Notes under the pieces: model-generated
The model's database searches: none
What the model was told of the DNA's origin: nothing
What the model saw: only the letters and a program-made list of their open reading frames with translations
Shown here: positions 47,742-56,381 of the stretch, one piece after another
Position numbering within the stretch: the stretch's first letter is position 1
Layout: every line of letters begins with the position of its first letter
Position numbers and translations under genes: made by a program
Source of the DNA: Pseudomonas sp. PB106
Lineage (GTDB): Bacteria > Pseudomonadota > Gammaproteobacteria > Pseudomonadales > Pseudomonadaceae
Assembly (NCBI RefSeq): GCF_009764645.1
Contig: NZ_RWIM01000022.1
Coordinates: 1 to 64,000, forward strand
Direction of reading: 5' to 3'
Length of the DNA: 64,000 bases

Positions 47742-48545
47742 TCAATCCCAGACCGGCGCAATGCCTTTCGGGCTGGTCAAACGATGGCCGCGATCCAGTG
47801 TGGCAATCAGGGCCATATCCGCATCACTCAATGTCATCGAGCAGGCGCCGAGATTGCTTTGCAGGTTGGCGCGCTTGGTCGACGATGGAATCACCGCATA
47901 TCCCGATTGCATGGCCCAGGCGAGGGTGACCTGCGCCGGGGTGGCATGCAGGCGCTCGGCGATCTGCTGGATCAGCGGATCCTTCAAGACTTCGCCGTAA
48001 GCCAGGGTCATGTACGACGTGATCTGGATGCCCTGGCTTTGGGCGAACTCGACCACTTTGCGGTTTTGCAGATACGGGTGCAGCTCGATCTGGTTGGTCG
48101 CGATGTTCTCTGCGCCAATCGCAGCAATCGCCTGCTTCATCAAGTCGATGGTGAAGTTGGAAACACCGATCTGCCGGGTCAGACCCAAGCGCTTGGCCTC
48201 TAGCAAGGCGCCCATGAATTCTTCAACCGGCACTTGATCGTCTGGCGACGGCCAGTGGATCAGCGTCAGGTCGAGGTAGTCGGTTTGCAGTTTTTCCAGG
48301 CTCTCTTTAAGGCTTGCGATCAGACGATCCTGGGCGAAGTTAGCCACCCAGATCTTGCTGGTGATGAACAGTTCATCGCGCGCAATGCCGCTGCTGGCGA
48401 TGGCTTGGCCGACGTCGGATTCGTTTTCGTAGATCTGCGCGGTATCGATGACTCGATAGCCGAGTTCCAGGGCAGTGCTGACCGAGTCGATGACCACTTG
48501 GCCTTGCAGACGAAACGTACCAAGACCGAAAGCGGGAACAGACAT
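47742..48545 (-). CDS. dkgB: 2,5-diketo-D-gluconate reductase B-like aldo/keto reductase
   Basis: 267-residue aldo/keto reductase matching the length and sequence style of E. coli Dkg[12 protein letters not shown] start, [13 protein letters not shown] (catalytic Asp/Tyr), TSKIW (Lys), LIHWPSP (His), IGVSNF, and the NADPH-binding [14 protein letters not shown] near the C-terminus. It reduces 2-ketoaldehydes such as methylglyoxal and 2,5-diketogluconate using NADPH. It is convergent with the second sensor kinase and divergent from the pirin gene. Confidence 0.92.
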   Translation of the reverse strand: MSVPAFGLGTFRLQGQVVIDSVSTALELGYRVIDTAQIYENESDVGQAIASSGIARDELFITSKIWVANFAQDRLIASLKESLEKLQTDYLDLTLIHWPSPDDQVPVEEFMGALLEAKRLGLTRQIGVSNFTIDLMKQAIAAIGAENIATNQIELHPYLQNRKVVEFAQSQGIQITSYMTLAYGEVLKDPLIQQIAERLHATPAQVTLAWAMQSGYAVIPSSTKRANLQSNLGACSMTLSDADMALIATLDRGHRLTSPKGIAPVWD

Positions 48546-48846
48546 GAAGGACTCCAGGGATTGCTGTGGGAATGGTGTTAAGTATCTGCGCCTGCATCTG
48601 TGGGAAAAACCACTGTCGGGGCAAAGCAGTGTTGAACAAAAGTCATGAATTACTTTCAGGCCTGGTGTTGTCTGGACTGGCCCTGCTAACGATGAAGGCT
48701 TCGCCGATTAAGGCGAATGTCGCTGTGTTGGATTGATATAATTGTTCTGTATATAGAACGCTGAGATCGATTTTTGCAGTCTAGTGCATTAATCGTCTTG
48801 GATTTATGCTTAATCCATAGCGTCACTCACCCAAATGGAGACAACC
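48546..48846. other. Divergent promoter region, dkgB / pirin
   Basis: 301 bp with no gene. An A/T-rich part (48730-48765) holds the near-palindrome GTTCTGTATATAGAAC at 48744-48759, about 90 bp before the pirin start. This could be an operator, but no regulator gene is adjacent. Confidence 0.35.
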
Positions 48847-49713
48847 ATGAAGAACATCATTGGTATCTACACCAGCCCGCGCGGCCATTGGGTCGGCGAT
48901 GGGTTCCCGGTTCGCACGCTGTTTTCCTACGACAACCTGGGCAAACACATCAGCCCGTTCCTGCTGCTCGATCACGCCGGCCCTGCCGATTTCACCGCGA
49001 CCACCGAACGGCGTGGCGTGGGTCAGCATCCGCACCGTGGTTTCGAAACCGTGACCATCGTGTATGACGGCGAAGTGCAGCACCGCGATTCGACCGGCAG
49101 TGGCGGCGTCATCGGCCCGGGCGATGTGCAGTGGATGACCGCAGCTTCGGGGATCCTCCACGAGGAGTTTCACTCGGAAAACTTCGCCAAAACCGGCGGC
49201 AAACTGGAGATGGTGCAACTGTGGGTCAACCTGCCGGCCAAGGACAAAATGGCCGCGCCGGGCTATCAGACCATTCTCGACAGCGACATCCCGAACATCG
49301 CGCTCAAGGACAACGCCGGCAGCCTGCGTTTGATCGCCGGTGAGTTCGATGGCCACACCGGCCCGTCGCGCACCTTCACGCCTATCGACGTGTGGGATCT
49401 GCGCCTGAACGCCGGCAAGCCGCTGACCCTGGATCTGCACGAAGGACGCAACACCGCTTTGGTGGTGCTCAAAGGCTCGGTGCAGATCAACGCTGTGGAA
49501 TCGGCGCGGGAAGGGCAGTTGGTGCTGTTTGAACGTGACGGTGATCAATTGACCCTCGAAGCCAGCCACGACGCGGTGGTGCTGCTGCTCAGCGGCGAGC
49601 CGATCGACGAACCGATCGTCGGCCATGGCCCGTTCGTGATGAACACCGAGCAGGAAATCCACCAGGCGTTCGCGGACTTCCAGTCGGGCCGCTTTGGTCA
49701 GATGCACGGATAA
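48847..49713 (+). CDS. Pirin-family protein
   Basis: 288-residue bicupin of the pirin family. The N-terminal cupin holds metal-site residues in HPHRGFETVT and HEEFHSE; the typical WVNLPAKDKM and the C-terminal pirin domain follow. Start 48847 is chosen because GGAG lies six bases before it; ATG 48835 would overlap that site. Bacterial pirins include quercetin dioxygenases and regulators of pyruvate metabolism, so the substrate here is open. Confidence 0.9.
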   Translation: MKNIIGIYTSPRGHWVGDGFPVRTLFSYDNLGKHISPFLLLDHAGPADFTATTERRGVGQHPHRGFETVTIVYDGEVQHRDSTGSGGVIGPGDVQWMTAASGILHEEFHSENFAKTGGKLEMVQLWVNLPAKDKMAAPGYQTILDSDIPNIALKDNAGSLRLIAGEFDGHTGPSRTFTPIDVWDLRLNAGKPLTLDLHEGRNTALVVLKGSVQINAVESAREGQLVLFERDGDQLTLEASHDAVVLLLSGEPIDEPIVGHGPFVMNTEQEIHQAFADFQSGRFGQMHG

Positions 49714-49727
49714 TCCCGCCGCACCAC

Positions 49728-49776
49728 AAAACCCCATATGGGAGCGAGACTGCTCGCTTCCATATGGGGTTTTTTT
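49728..49776 (+). terminator. Terminator of the pirin gene
   Basis: A long inverted repeat (AAACCCCATATGG with CCATATGGGGTTT, and an inner AGCGAG/CTCGCT) is followed by a T tract, 14 bp after the stop. The inner part resembles a REP core. Confidence 0.85.
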
Positions 49777-49875
49777 CTGTTTTTGCTTGCGGGTTCATCC
49801 GGCGAAATCAATTGCTCCTACACTTGCCCCAATCTGTGCGATCTTCTCGCGATTGGCCTTCGTCGGAGTTGTTTG

Positions 49876-51318
49876 ATGCTGTCTCTGCTGACCGAACACC
49901 CGTTGTTTTGCGCGTTGATCCTGATTCTTCTCGATCTTGGTCTGTGGCGCCTGATCAGTTCCCATGGCAGCGAGTGGAAGTTGTTGGTGCGGGTGCTGAT
50001 TTTTACCTTGTTCAGTGTGTTGCTGTTCAACGAAGGCCTCAACCCGATGGAGCCCGCACCGTGGGCCGACAACGTGCCGCTGCATCTGGCAGCAACCGGT
50101 TTGCAAATCGGCTGGTGGTTGTTCGGCGCACGGACTCTGACGGTGCTGATCGGTGCGGTGATGATGCAACGGGTCGGCCACACTGGACGGCTATTGCAGG
50201 ACCTGCTCGGCGCGGTGATTTTTCTCATCGCGATCATTGCGGCGCTGGCCTACGTGCTGGATCTGCCGGTCAAAGGCGTGCTGGCGACGTCCGGGGCTCT
50301 GGCGATCATCGTTGGTCTGGCCCTGCAGAGCACGCTCAGCGATGTGTTTTCCGGGATCGTCCTCAACACCACCAAGCCTTATCAACTGGATGACTGGATT
50401 TCCATCGACGGCACGGAAGGTCGGGTCACCGACATCGACTGGCGTGCCACGCGTCTGCAAACCAGTCAGGGCAGCATGGCAGTGATCCCCAATTCGCTCG
50501 CGGCCAAGGCCAAGATCATCAACTTCAGTCGTCCGAGCAACATGTTCGGCGTCTCGGTCTGTGTGCAGGTCAGCCCCCATGCGCGGCCCAGTTCGGTGAT
50601 CGATGCGCTGGAGCGGGCGATGCAGGGCTGTCGGCAATTGCTCGACACGCCTGCGCCGAGCGTCGCGCTGAAAAGCGCCGCAAGCAGCGGTGCGGAGTAC
50701 GAGATCAGTGGTTTTGTCGCCTCGATGGGCGAGAAGCGGGCCGTGCGCAATCAACTGTTCGATCTGGCGTTCCGACACTTGCAGGCGTCCGGGGTCAATC
50801 TGCTGTCGAGCAATGAAACCAGTGTGCCAAGCAACCTGTCGCGACCACGCGCGTTGCTCGACAGTTCGCCGATTTTCTCGACATTGCGCCAGGAAGAGAA
50901 AGACACCTTCAGCCAGAACATGAGCCTGAAAACCTTCCGTGCCGGGGAGATCATTCTGGCCGGCGGCGAGGTCAGCGATCACCTGTTCATCATTGAGTCC
51001 GGCGTGGTTTCGGTGACCCTCAAGCGTCACGGCACGCCTTTCGAATCCGGGCGTATGGGGCCGGGCGAGGTGATCGGCGAGGCGGGGATTCTTTCAGACA
51101 CTTCTTTGCCGGCAGACTTTTCGGCGAAAACTTTCTGCGTGCTCTATCGCATCGAAAAGTCCTACCTCAAGCCGTGCCTCGATGCCCGTCACGACATCAA
51201 CGACGCGATGCAGGCGTTGCTCGATTATCGCCTGCACAAGGCGCAGTCCCTGACTGAGGAAGCACCGGTTGTGGTGGCGAAAAAAGGTTTCCTGCAATGG
51301 CTGCGCAACCGCGCCTGA
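49876..51318 (+). CDS. MscS-type channel with C-terminal cyclic-nucleotide-binding domain
   Basis: 480-residue inner-membrane protein. Four to five helices (about 5-30, 35-52, 70-100, 115-145) lead into the pore/beta domain of the MscS family (LATSGALAIIVGLALQSTLS, then NTTKPYQLDDWISIDGTEGRV). From about residue 335 there is a cNMP-binding domain (FSTLRQEEKDTF start, AGEIILAGGEVSDHLFII, GPGEVIGEAGIL). Start 49876 has GGAG eight bases upstream. Such MscS-CNB proteins can be mechanosensitive or ligand-gated; which ligand binds is unknown. The stretch upstream to 49738 is in frame but overlaps the terminator. Confidence 0.9.
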   Translation: MLSLLTEHPLFCALILILLDLGLWRLISSHGSEWKLLVRVLIFTLFSVLLFNEGLNPMEPAPWADNVPLHLAATGLQIGWWLFGARTLTVLIGAVMMQRVGHTGRLLQDLLGAVIFLIAIIAALAYVLDLPVKGVLATSGALAIIVGLALQSTLSDVFSGIVLNTTKPYQLDDWISIDGTEGRVTDIDWRATRLQTSQGSMAVIPNSLAAKAKIINFSRPSNMFGVSVCVQVSPHARPSSVIDALERAMQGCRQLLDTPAPSVALKSAASSGAEYEISGFVASMGEKRAVRNQLFDLAFRHLQASGVNLLSSNETSVPSNLSRPRALLDSSPIFSTLRQEEKDTFSQNMSLKTFRAGEIILAGGEVSDHLFIIESGVVSVTLKRHGTPFESGRMGPGEVIGEAGILSDTSLPADFSAKTFCVLYRIEKSYLKPCLDARHDINDAMQALLDYRLHKAQSLTEEAPVVVAKKGFLQWLRNRA

Positions 51319-51321
51319 GTC

Positions 51322-51465
51322 TTACAGGTGGCCGGCGAGTTTCTGCTCCAGGAGCAGACGCACTTGCGGCCACTCGTCGTCGATGATGCTGAAGCGCACC
51401 GAGTTGCGCTTGCGCCCGTCCGGCATGTTACGCCGCAGCCGGCCGATCCGATGCAACCGCCGCGA
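51322..51465 (-). pseudogene. 3' remnant of a RimL-like GNAT acetyltransferase
   Basis: Between the MscS and exonuclease genes the minus strand reads RLHRIGRLRRNMPDGRKR, then SVRFSIIDDEWPQVRLLLEQ and ends KLAGHL-stop (51322-51324). This is the typical C-terminal end of RimJ/RimL-type N-acetyltransferases. The rest of the gene is absent: upstream sequence runs straight into the exonuclease leader. A deletion has left about 45 codons. Confidence 0.6.
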
Positions 51466-51514
51466 CGATCAGGAGGTCACAATTTTCACAGCCCACGGGC
51501 AGGAGCCTCCGCCG

Positions 51515-52309
51515 ATGAAAAACCTGCGAATCGCGACTTATAACGTCAACGGTTTACGCGCACGTTTGCCGAACTTGCTGGATTGGCTCAAGCGCGAGCA
51601 ACCGGACATCGCTTGCTTGCAAGAACTTAAATCAGTCGACACGGCATTCCCCGCCGCCGAAGTGGAGGCCGCCGGATACGGCGCGATCTGGCAAGGGCAG
51701 GCGGCGTGGAACGGCGTGGCGATTCTCGCCCGTGACGCGCAACCGCTGGAGAGCCGCCGTGGACTGCCGGGCGATCCCGATGACAAGCACAGTCGTTATC
51801 TGGAAGCGGCAGTGCACGGCGTGCTGGTCGGTTGCCTCTACTTGCCCAACGGCAACCCGCAACCGGGGCCGAAATTCGATTACAAACTGGCGTGGTTCGA
51901 GCGGTTGATCAGCCACGCAAAAGACCTGCAGAGCAGCGATCATCCGGTGGTGCTTGCCGGCGATTACAACGTCGTGCCCACCGACATGGATATTTACAAC
52001 ACCCGCTCCTGGCTCAAGGACGCCTTGCTTCAACCCGAAAGCCGAGAGTGTTACCAGCGTTTGCTCGATCAAGGCTGGACCGATTCGCTACGCCATCTGT
52101 ATCCCGAAGATCGCCTCTATACCTTTTGGGATTACTTCCGCCAGCACTGGCAAACCAACTCCGGTTTGCGCATCGACCATCTGTTGCTCAATCCGGCGCT
52201 GAGCCCTTATCTGCATGAGGCCGGAGTAGACGCCTGGGTGCGTAATGAGCCGCACGCCAGTGACCATGCACCGACGTGGATTCGTATTGGTTCACGCAAG
52301 AAACGCTAG
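51515..52309 (+). CDS. xthA: Exodeoxyribonuclease III family (XthA-like)
   Basis: 264-residue member of the exonuclease III/AP-endonuclease family. Motifs: YNVNGLRARL, CLQELK (metal Glu), LAGDYNVVPTDMDIYN (catalytic Asp/Asn), RIDHLLLNP and SDHAPTW (catalytic His). It acts in base-excision repair on abasic sites and 3' blocks. The ATG at 51515 follows AGGAG by nine bases and begins MKNLRIATYNVNG; the frame is open further upstream but that stretch reads the GNAT remnant in antisense. Confidence 0.9.
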   Translation: MKNLRIATYNVNGLRARLPNLLDWLKREQPDIACLQELKSVDTAFPAAEVEAAGYGAIWQGQAAWNGVAILARDAQPLESRRGLPGDPDDKHSRYLEAAVHGVLVGCLYLPNGNPQPGPKFDYKLAWFERLISHAKDLQSSDHPVVLAGDYNVVPTDMDIYNTRSWLKDALLQPESRECYQRLLDQGWTDSLRHLYPEDRLYTFWDYFRQHWQTNSGLRIDHLLLNPALSPYLHEAGVDAWVRNEPHASDHAPTWIRIGSRKKR

Positions 52310-52410
52310 CAGGCGATTGGCGAAATCAATTGTCGAGAACGCGGCTGAATCCCGTATACATGGCGACCATCAACGCAGTGACCTGCGGCCCCATGCATAA
52401 GGATCGAGCA

Positions 52411-53238
52411 ATGAGTGAGCCACGCCTGACGAATCTGAAGTTGTACCTGCAACGCCTGGGTTTCGATACGCCGCCGGCACCGACGCTGGAGACTTTGCGT
52501 CAGTTGCAGTTGCGCCACACCGGCGTATTTCCATTCGAGAATCTGGCAACGGTGACCGGGGCGCCGGTGTTGATCGATCTGCCGTCCATCGAAGACAAAG
52601 TTCTGCTCGGTGGACGCGGCGGTTACTGCTATGAGCTCAATCACCTGTTCTTTGCCCTATTACTTGAGCTGGGCTTCGACGCCCGGGCGATCAGCGGGCG
52701 TGTCGTGATGAATCAGCCCGAAGGCAGTTGGACGGCGCGCACGCACCGCTTGAGCCTTGTGACCCTCGACGGCGTACGCTACATCACCGACGTCGGCTTC
52801 GGAGGCATGGTGCCCACCGCGCCACTGCTGCTCGACAGCGAAGCCGAGCAAAGCACCCCGCACGAACCCTATCGCATCGAAAAGCAGGCGGATGGCTACA
52901 TGCTGCGCGCCAAGGTCGCGGGTGAGTGGCGGGCGATGTACCTGTTCGACCTGCAGCGCCAGGAAGACATTGATTACACGATTGGCAACTGGTACGTCTC
53001 GACCCATCCGCAATCGCCGTTCGCCCAGCGGCTGATGGCCGCGCGCACGGGCGATGGCTGGCGCAAGACATTGAACAACGGCAGCTTCGCGATCCACCGC
53101 ATGGGTGCGAGCAGCGAACGGTGCGAAGTCACCGACGTTTCGGCGCTGATCGAGTTGTTGGCGCAGGAGTTCGAGATTCACCTGCCAGACTCGCCGCATT
53201 TAAGGCATTCCCTTGAGCGGGTGATTGCTCCGCTCTGA
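52411..53238 (+). CDS. nat: Arylamine N-acetyltransferase
   Basis: 275-residue NAT family enzyme that moves acetyl from acetyl-CoA to arylamines and hydrazines. The catalytic triad is visible: Cys in GGRGGYCYELN, His in ARTHRLSL and Asp in ITDVGFGG; FPFENL near residue 40 is also typical. The ATG at 52411 follows AAGGA. It lies 101 bp after the exonuclease and almost abuts the convergent antitoxin gene. Confidence 0.93.
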   Translation: MSEPRLTNLKLYLQRLGFDTPPAPTLETLRQLQLRHTGVFPFENLATVTGAPVLIDLPSIEDKVLLGGRGGYCYELNHLFFALLLELGFDARAISGRVVMNQPEGSWTARTHRLSLVTLDGVRYITDVGFGGMVPTAPLLLDSEAEQSTPHEPYRIEKQADGYMLRAKVAGEWRAMYLFDLQRQEDIDYTIGNWYVSTHPQSPFAQRLMAARTGDGWRKTLNNGSFAIHRMGASSERCEVTDVSALIELLAQEFEIHLPDSPHLRHSLERVIAPL

Positions 53239-53240
53239 GC

Positions 53241-53564
53241 CTAAGGCTTGGCGTCGGGCTCCAGTAGCCCACGGATTTCCCCGGCCGCTGCCGACAGTCG
53301 TTTCTCAAGACTCTTGAGGTCGGCGGCGGTAATGCCTTTCTTCAATTGCGCCGAATGCGCGGCCTGTTCTTGCGGGTCGTGATCCAGCAAGGCATGGCGC
53401 AGCGTGTTGTTGATCACCGTCTGATAACCGAAACCCTCGCTTTCCGCCACGGTCCGCGCCGCGTCGATGACGGCGTCGTCAAGCATGATGGTGATACGGG
53501 TCTTGCCCTTGTTTGACGCCACGGCGCCACGTTTGCCTTGGGAAAAGTCATATTCGTCTTTCAT
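53241..53564 (-). CDS. brnA: BrnA-like antitoxin
   Basis: 107-residue protein with an MKDEYDFSQGKRGAV start and a ribbon-helix-helix core (KTRITIMLDDAVIDAARTVAE) as in BrnA antitoxins; the C-terminal half is charged and helical. BrnA neutralises the BrnT ribonuclease and represses the operon by binding its promoter. It lies 3 bp after brnT, the usual toxin-first order. Two bp separate it from the convergent nat gene. Confidence 0.85.
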   Translation of the reverse strand: MKDEYDFSQGKRGAVASNKGKTRITIMLDDAVIDAARTVAESEGFGYQTVINNTLRHALLDHDPQEQAAHSAQLKKGITAADLKSLEKRLSAAAGEIRGLLEPDAKP

Positions 53565-53567
53565 CGG

Positions 53568-53852
53568 TCATGCCTCCAGAAAATACGCGCAACGTTCGCT
53601 CGGTGTGGCGACGCGTGCAGAAATGGTTCGAATGACATTCGCTTCGCGGTAACTGTACGCAACGACCAATAAGCGTCCTTTGCTATCGAGGCCGAGGGTG
53701 ATCCAGCGCTGCTCGTCATGGTCGTTGTCCTCGATCATCAGTGCTCGTTCGTCGTGAAAGACCGCTTCGGTCTCGGCAAGGCTGACGCCTTTGTGCTTGA
53801 GTCTGTTGGCCGCGTTCTTGCTTTTGTCGTATTGAATTTCGATTGACTGCAT
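53568..53852 (-). CDS. brnT: BrnT-family ribonuclease toxin
   Basis: 94-residue BrnT protein: IEIQYDKSKNAANRLKHKGVSLAETEAVFHD is the typical opening, with later RWITLGLDSKGRLLVVAYSYR and the IRTISARVATPSE ending that carries catalytic Arg residues. It is predicted to be an RNA-cleaving toxin held by BrnA. The start is followed upstream by an A/T-rich promoter region that would be the autoregulatory site. Confidence 0.88.
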   Translation of the reverse strand: MQSIEIQYDKSKNAANRLKHKGVSLAETEAVFHDERALMIEDNDHDEQRWITLGLDSKGRLLVVAYSYREANVIRTISARVATPSERCAYFLEA

Positions 53853-53880
53853 TATGCATACTTTATATGTATAAAAAAGG
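53846..53880 (-). promoter_or_regulatory. brnTA promoter/operator
   Basis: An A/T-rich stretch just upstream of brnT with small palindromes (TGCATTATGCA, and ATAC...GTAT arms on the minus strand). It fits the site where BrnA would bind; no consensus was checked. Confidence 0.35.
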
Positions 53881-54026
53881 GCGCGACCGCACCGTCGGTC
53901 GCCGTGAACACTTCAGCGTAGTGGGGACAGGCGCGGACGCCGGAGGGGATGTGTTGCCGGATTTGTGGGGGATGGAAGGCGCAGGTTAGAAGGTTGGGTG
54001 GCTACCTATCCATTTTGTGACTGATA

Positions 54027-54040
54027 AGTTGTATACAACT
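54027..54040. promoter_or_regulatory. AGTTGTATACAACT operator before the purine permease
   Basis: A perfect 14-bp palindrome with a TTGTATACAA core, 67 bp before the permease start. As I recall, TTGTATACAA-type sites are used by GntR-family repressors of purine/allantoin catabolism; no regulator gene is adjacent. Confidence 0.5.
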
Positions 54041-54106
54041 CTATGGACATTTGTCACGAGTATTGAATACAGTGTGCGCATAACAAAAACCAGGGAACCC
54101 CCCACC

Positions 54107-55630
54107 ATGAAAACGCCCCATGTTTCACACCAACGGCCCGAGGACGAGAATCTCGGGGTCGGCGCGAATATGGCTTACGGCCTGCAACATGTTCTGACCA
54201 TGTATGGCGGTATCGTCGCGGTGCCACTGATCATCGGTCAGGCTGCCGGGTTGTCGCCGGCGGACATTGGTTTGCTGATTGCTGCTTCATTGTTTGCGGG
54301 GGGGCTGGCGACACTGCTGCAAACCCTGGGCCTGCCGTTTTTTGGCTGTCAGTTGCCGCTGGTTCAGGGCGTGTCGTTCTCCGGCGTGGCGACCATGGTC
54401 GCGATCGTCAGCAGCGGCGGGGAGGGTGGCTTCCAGTCGGTGCTTGGCGCCGTCATCGCGGCATCGCTGATCGGCTTGTTGATCACGCCGGTGTTCTCGC
54501 GCATTACCAAGTTCTTCCCGCCATTGGTGACCGGTATCGTCATCACCACCATCGGCCTGACGCTGATGCCGGTGGCTGCACGCTGGGCGATGGGTGGCAA
54601 CAGCCACGCGCCGGACTTCGGCAGTATGCAAAACATCGGTCTGGCGGCGGTCACGCTGGTGCTGGTGTTGCTGCTGAGCAAGGTTGGCAGTTCGACCATC
54701 TCGCGTCTGTCGATCCTGTTGGCCATGGTGATCGGTACGGTGCTGGCGGTGTTCCTCGGTATGGCGGATTTCTCCAACGTCACCACCGGGCCGATGTTCG
54801 GCTTCCCGACGCCGTTCCACTTCGGCATGCCGACCTTCCACTTCGCGGCGATCCTGTCGATGTGCATCGTGGTCATGGTGACCTTGGTGGAAACCTCGGC
54901 GGACATCCTGGCGGTCGGTGAAATCATCGGCACCAAGGTTGACTCCAAGCGTCTTGGCAACGGCCTGCGTGCCGACATGCTGTCGAGCATGTTTGCGCCG
55001 ATCTTTGGTTCGTTCACGCAGAGCGCCTTCGCCCAGAACGTCGGGCTGGTGGCAGTGACCGGAATCAAGAGCCGTTACGTGGTGGCCACCGGCGGTGTGT
55101 TCCTGGTGATCCTCGGCCTGCTGCCGTTCATGGGCCGGGTGATTGCGGCGGTGCCGACATCGGTGCTCGGTGGCGCCGGTATCGTGCTGTTCGGCACGGT
55201 GGCAGCCAGCGGTATCCGCACGCTGTCGAAGGTTGATTATCGCAACAACGTCAACCTGATCATCGTCGCCACCTCGATCGGCTTCGGCATGATCCCGATT
55301 GCCGCGCCGAACTTCTACGATCACTTCCCAAGCTGGTTCGCGACCATTTTCCACTCGGGCATCAGCTCGTCGGCGATCATGGCGATTCTGCTCAACCTGG
55401 CGTTCAACCACTTCACCGCTGGCAACTCGGATCAGCAGTCGGTGTTTGCGGCAGCGGAAGAGCGGACTCTGCGTTATCGCGATCTGGATGCGCTGCGCGA
55501 AGGCGACTACTTCAGTGACGGCAAACTGCACGACTGCGACGGCAATGAAGTGCCGGTGATTGAGCCGGATGACCATGATCATGGGCATGGCGCGCCGAAA
55601 GTGCAGGTGAAAAGCAGCGAGCATGTCTGA
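54107..55630 (+). CDS. NCS2 purine permease, xanthine/urate type
   Basis: 507-residue nucleobase-cation symporter-2 transporter with about 14 helices. Signature parts: QHVLTMYGGIVAVPLIIG near the N-terminus, the motif ETSADILAVGEIIG in helix 8, and QSAFAQNVGLVAVTGIKSRYVV in helix 10, the form seen in xanthine/uric acid carriers. The C-terminal about 60 residues are cytosolic and end in a His/Asp-rich tail. The frame opens at 54017 but ATG 54107 (MKTPHVSHQRPEDENLGVGANM) gives the usual family length. Confidence 0.9.
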   Translation: MKTPHVSHQRPEDENLGVGANMAYGLQHVLTMYGGIVAVPLIIGQAAGLSPADIGLLIAASLFAGGLATLLQTLGLPFFGCQLPLVQGVSFSGVATMVAIVSSGGEGGFQSVLGAVIAASLIGLLITPVFSRITKFFPPLVTGIVITTIGLTLMPVAARWAMGGNSHAPDFGSMQNIGLAAVTLVLVLLLSKVGSSTISRLSILLAMVIGTVLAVFLGMADFSNVTTGPMFGFPTPFHFGMPTFHFAAILSMCIVVMVTLVETSADILAVGEIIGTKVDSKRLGNGLRADMLSSMFAPIFGSFTQSAFAQNVGLVAVTGIKSRYVVATGGVFLVILGLLPFMGRVIAAVPTSVLGGAGIVLFGTVAASGIRTLSKVDYRNNVNLIIVATSIGFGMIPIAAPNFYDHFPSWFATIFHSGISSSAIMAILLNLAFNHFTAGNSDQQSVFAAAEERTLRYRDLDALREGDYFSDGKLHDCDGNEVPVIEPDDHDHGHGAPKVQVKSSEHV

Positions 55631-55648
55631 CTGCTGTAGCTGAATGTA

Positions 55649-55686
55649 AAAGGGCCGATCTGTTAATCAGATCGGCCCTTTTTGTT
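55649..55686 (+). terminator. Terminator of the purine permease
   Basis: A 12-bp stem (AGGGCCGATCTG with CAGATCGGCCCT), five-base loop and T tract, about 20 bp after the stop. Confidence 0.9.
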
Positions 55687-55690
55687 TGAA

Positions 55691-55801
55691 GATCAAAAGA
55701 TCGCAGCCTTCGGCAGCTCCTACACAGGTCTCATTTTCCGCCCATTTTGCGGATGACGCTGAACCTGTAGGAGCTGCCGAAGGCTGCGATCTTTTGATCT
55801 T
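55691..55801. repeat. REPIN, GGAGCTGCCGAAGGCTGCGATC family
   Basis: An inverted pair with GATCAAAAGATCGCAGCC at the left end and its complement at the right; same family as the element at 35.85 kb. Confidence 0.88.
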
Positions 55802-55815
55802 TTCGAACGCCCACA

Positions 55816-55850
55816 AAAAAGCCCCTGAATCTTTCAATTCAGGGGCTTTG
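55816..55850 (-). terminator. Terminator of tRNA-Asn
   Basis: The stem AAGCCCCTGAAT / ATTCAGGGGCTT ends in a T run on the minus strand, 6 bp past the tRNA 3' end. Confidence 0.85.
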
Positions 55851-55855
55851 CTATT

Positions 55856-55931
55856 TGGCTCCACAACCTGGACTCGAACCAGGGACCCAATGATTAACAG
55901 TCATTTGCTCTACCAACTGAGCTATTGCGGA
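55856..55931 (-). tRNA. tRNA-Asn (GTT)
   Basis: 76 nt including an encoded CCA. On the minus strand the acceptor stem TCCGCAA pairs with TTGTGGA, the D arm is GCTCAGTTGGTAGAGC, the anticodon loop CTGTTAA gives anticodon GTT, and the T arm contains GGTTCGAGTCC. All four arms fold, so the gene looks functional. Confidence 0.97.
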
Positions 55932-56150
55932 ATTGGTGCGTATGTTACTGATTCAAAAAGAGAAGTCAAGCGTCAGGTGCAAAAAACTGCGATTCGTCAG
56001 GACAGACGGTGATTTGTCAGCGATTGGCGATTACCAGAACTGTCTGAGAGGTCTACCATGGCCGCCCGGAAGTGGTCACACGCGCTGCCGGCCATTCGCC
56101 GAAAAGGTACGCGCCATGAAACTTTCTGCCCGTAACAACGAGGTGTTCGC

Positions 56151-56381
56151 ATGAGCACCACGCAAATCAGCCTGCCCAAAGGGGTAGGGCCGCACGCCGA
56201 GAAACTCTTCGAGGCCATCACCCAGGCCAGCACTGCCGAGGAATTGAACCGCGCCGGTGGCAAGGCCGAAGGGTTCGTCCTTGGGCTGGAAAGCACTAAG
56301 GCGATCAAAAGCCAGGTCGCCGAATCGCTGTACGTCGTTTATGACGATGCGGCCGCTCAGCGCGCGACCGAACTGGCTTAA
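56151..56381 (+). CDS. Small hypothetical protein (76 aa)
   Basis: 76-residue soluble protein, MSTTQISLPKGVGPHAEKLF to the end RATELA, Ala/Glu-rich and probably helical, no signal peptide or membrane helix. A good ribosome site (GAGGTG) precedes the ATG, and codon use is like that of neighbouring genes. Its stop overlaps the stop of the convergent membrane-protein gene by four bases (TTAA). I do not recognise a family. Confidence 0.75.
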   Translation: MSTTQISLPKGVGPHAEKLFEAITQASTAEELNRAGGKAEGFVLGLESTKAIKSQVAESLYVVYDDAAAQRATELA

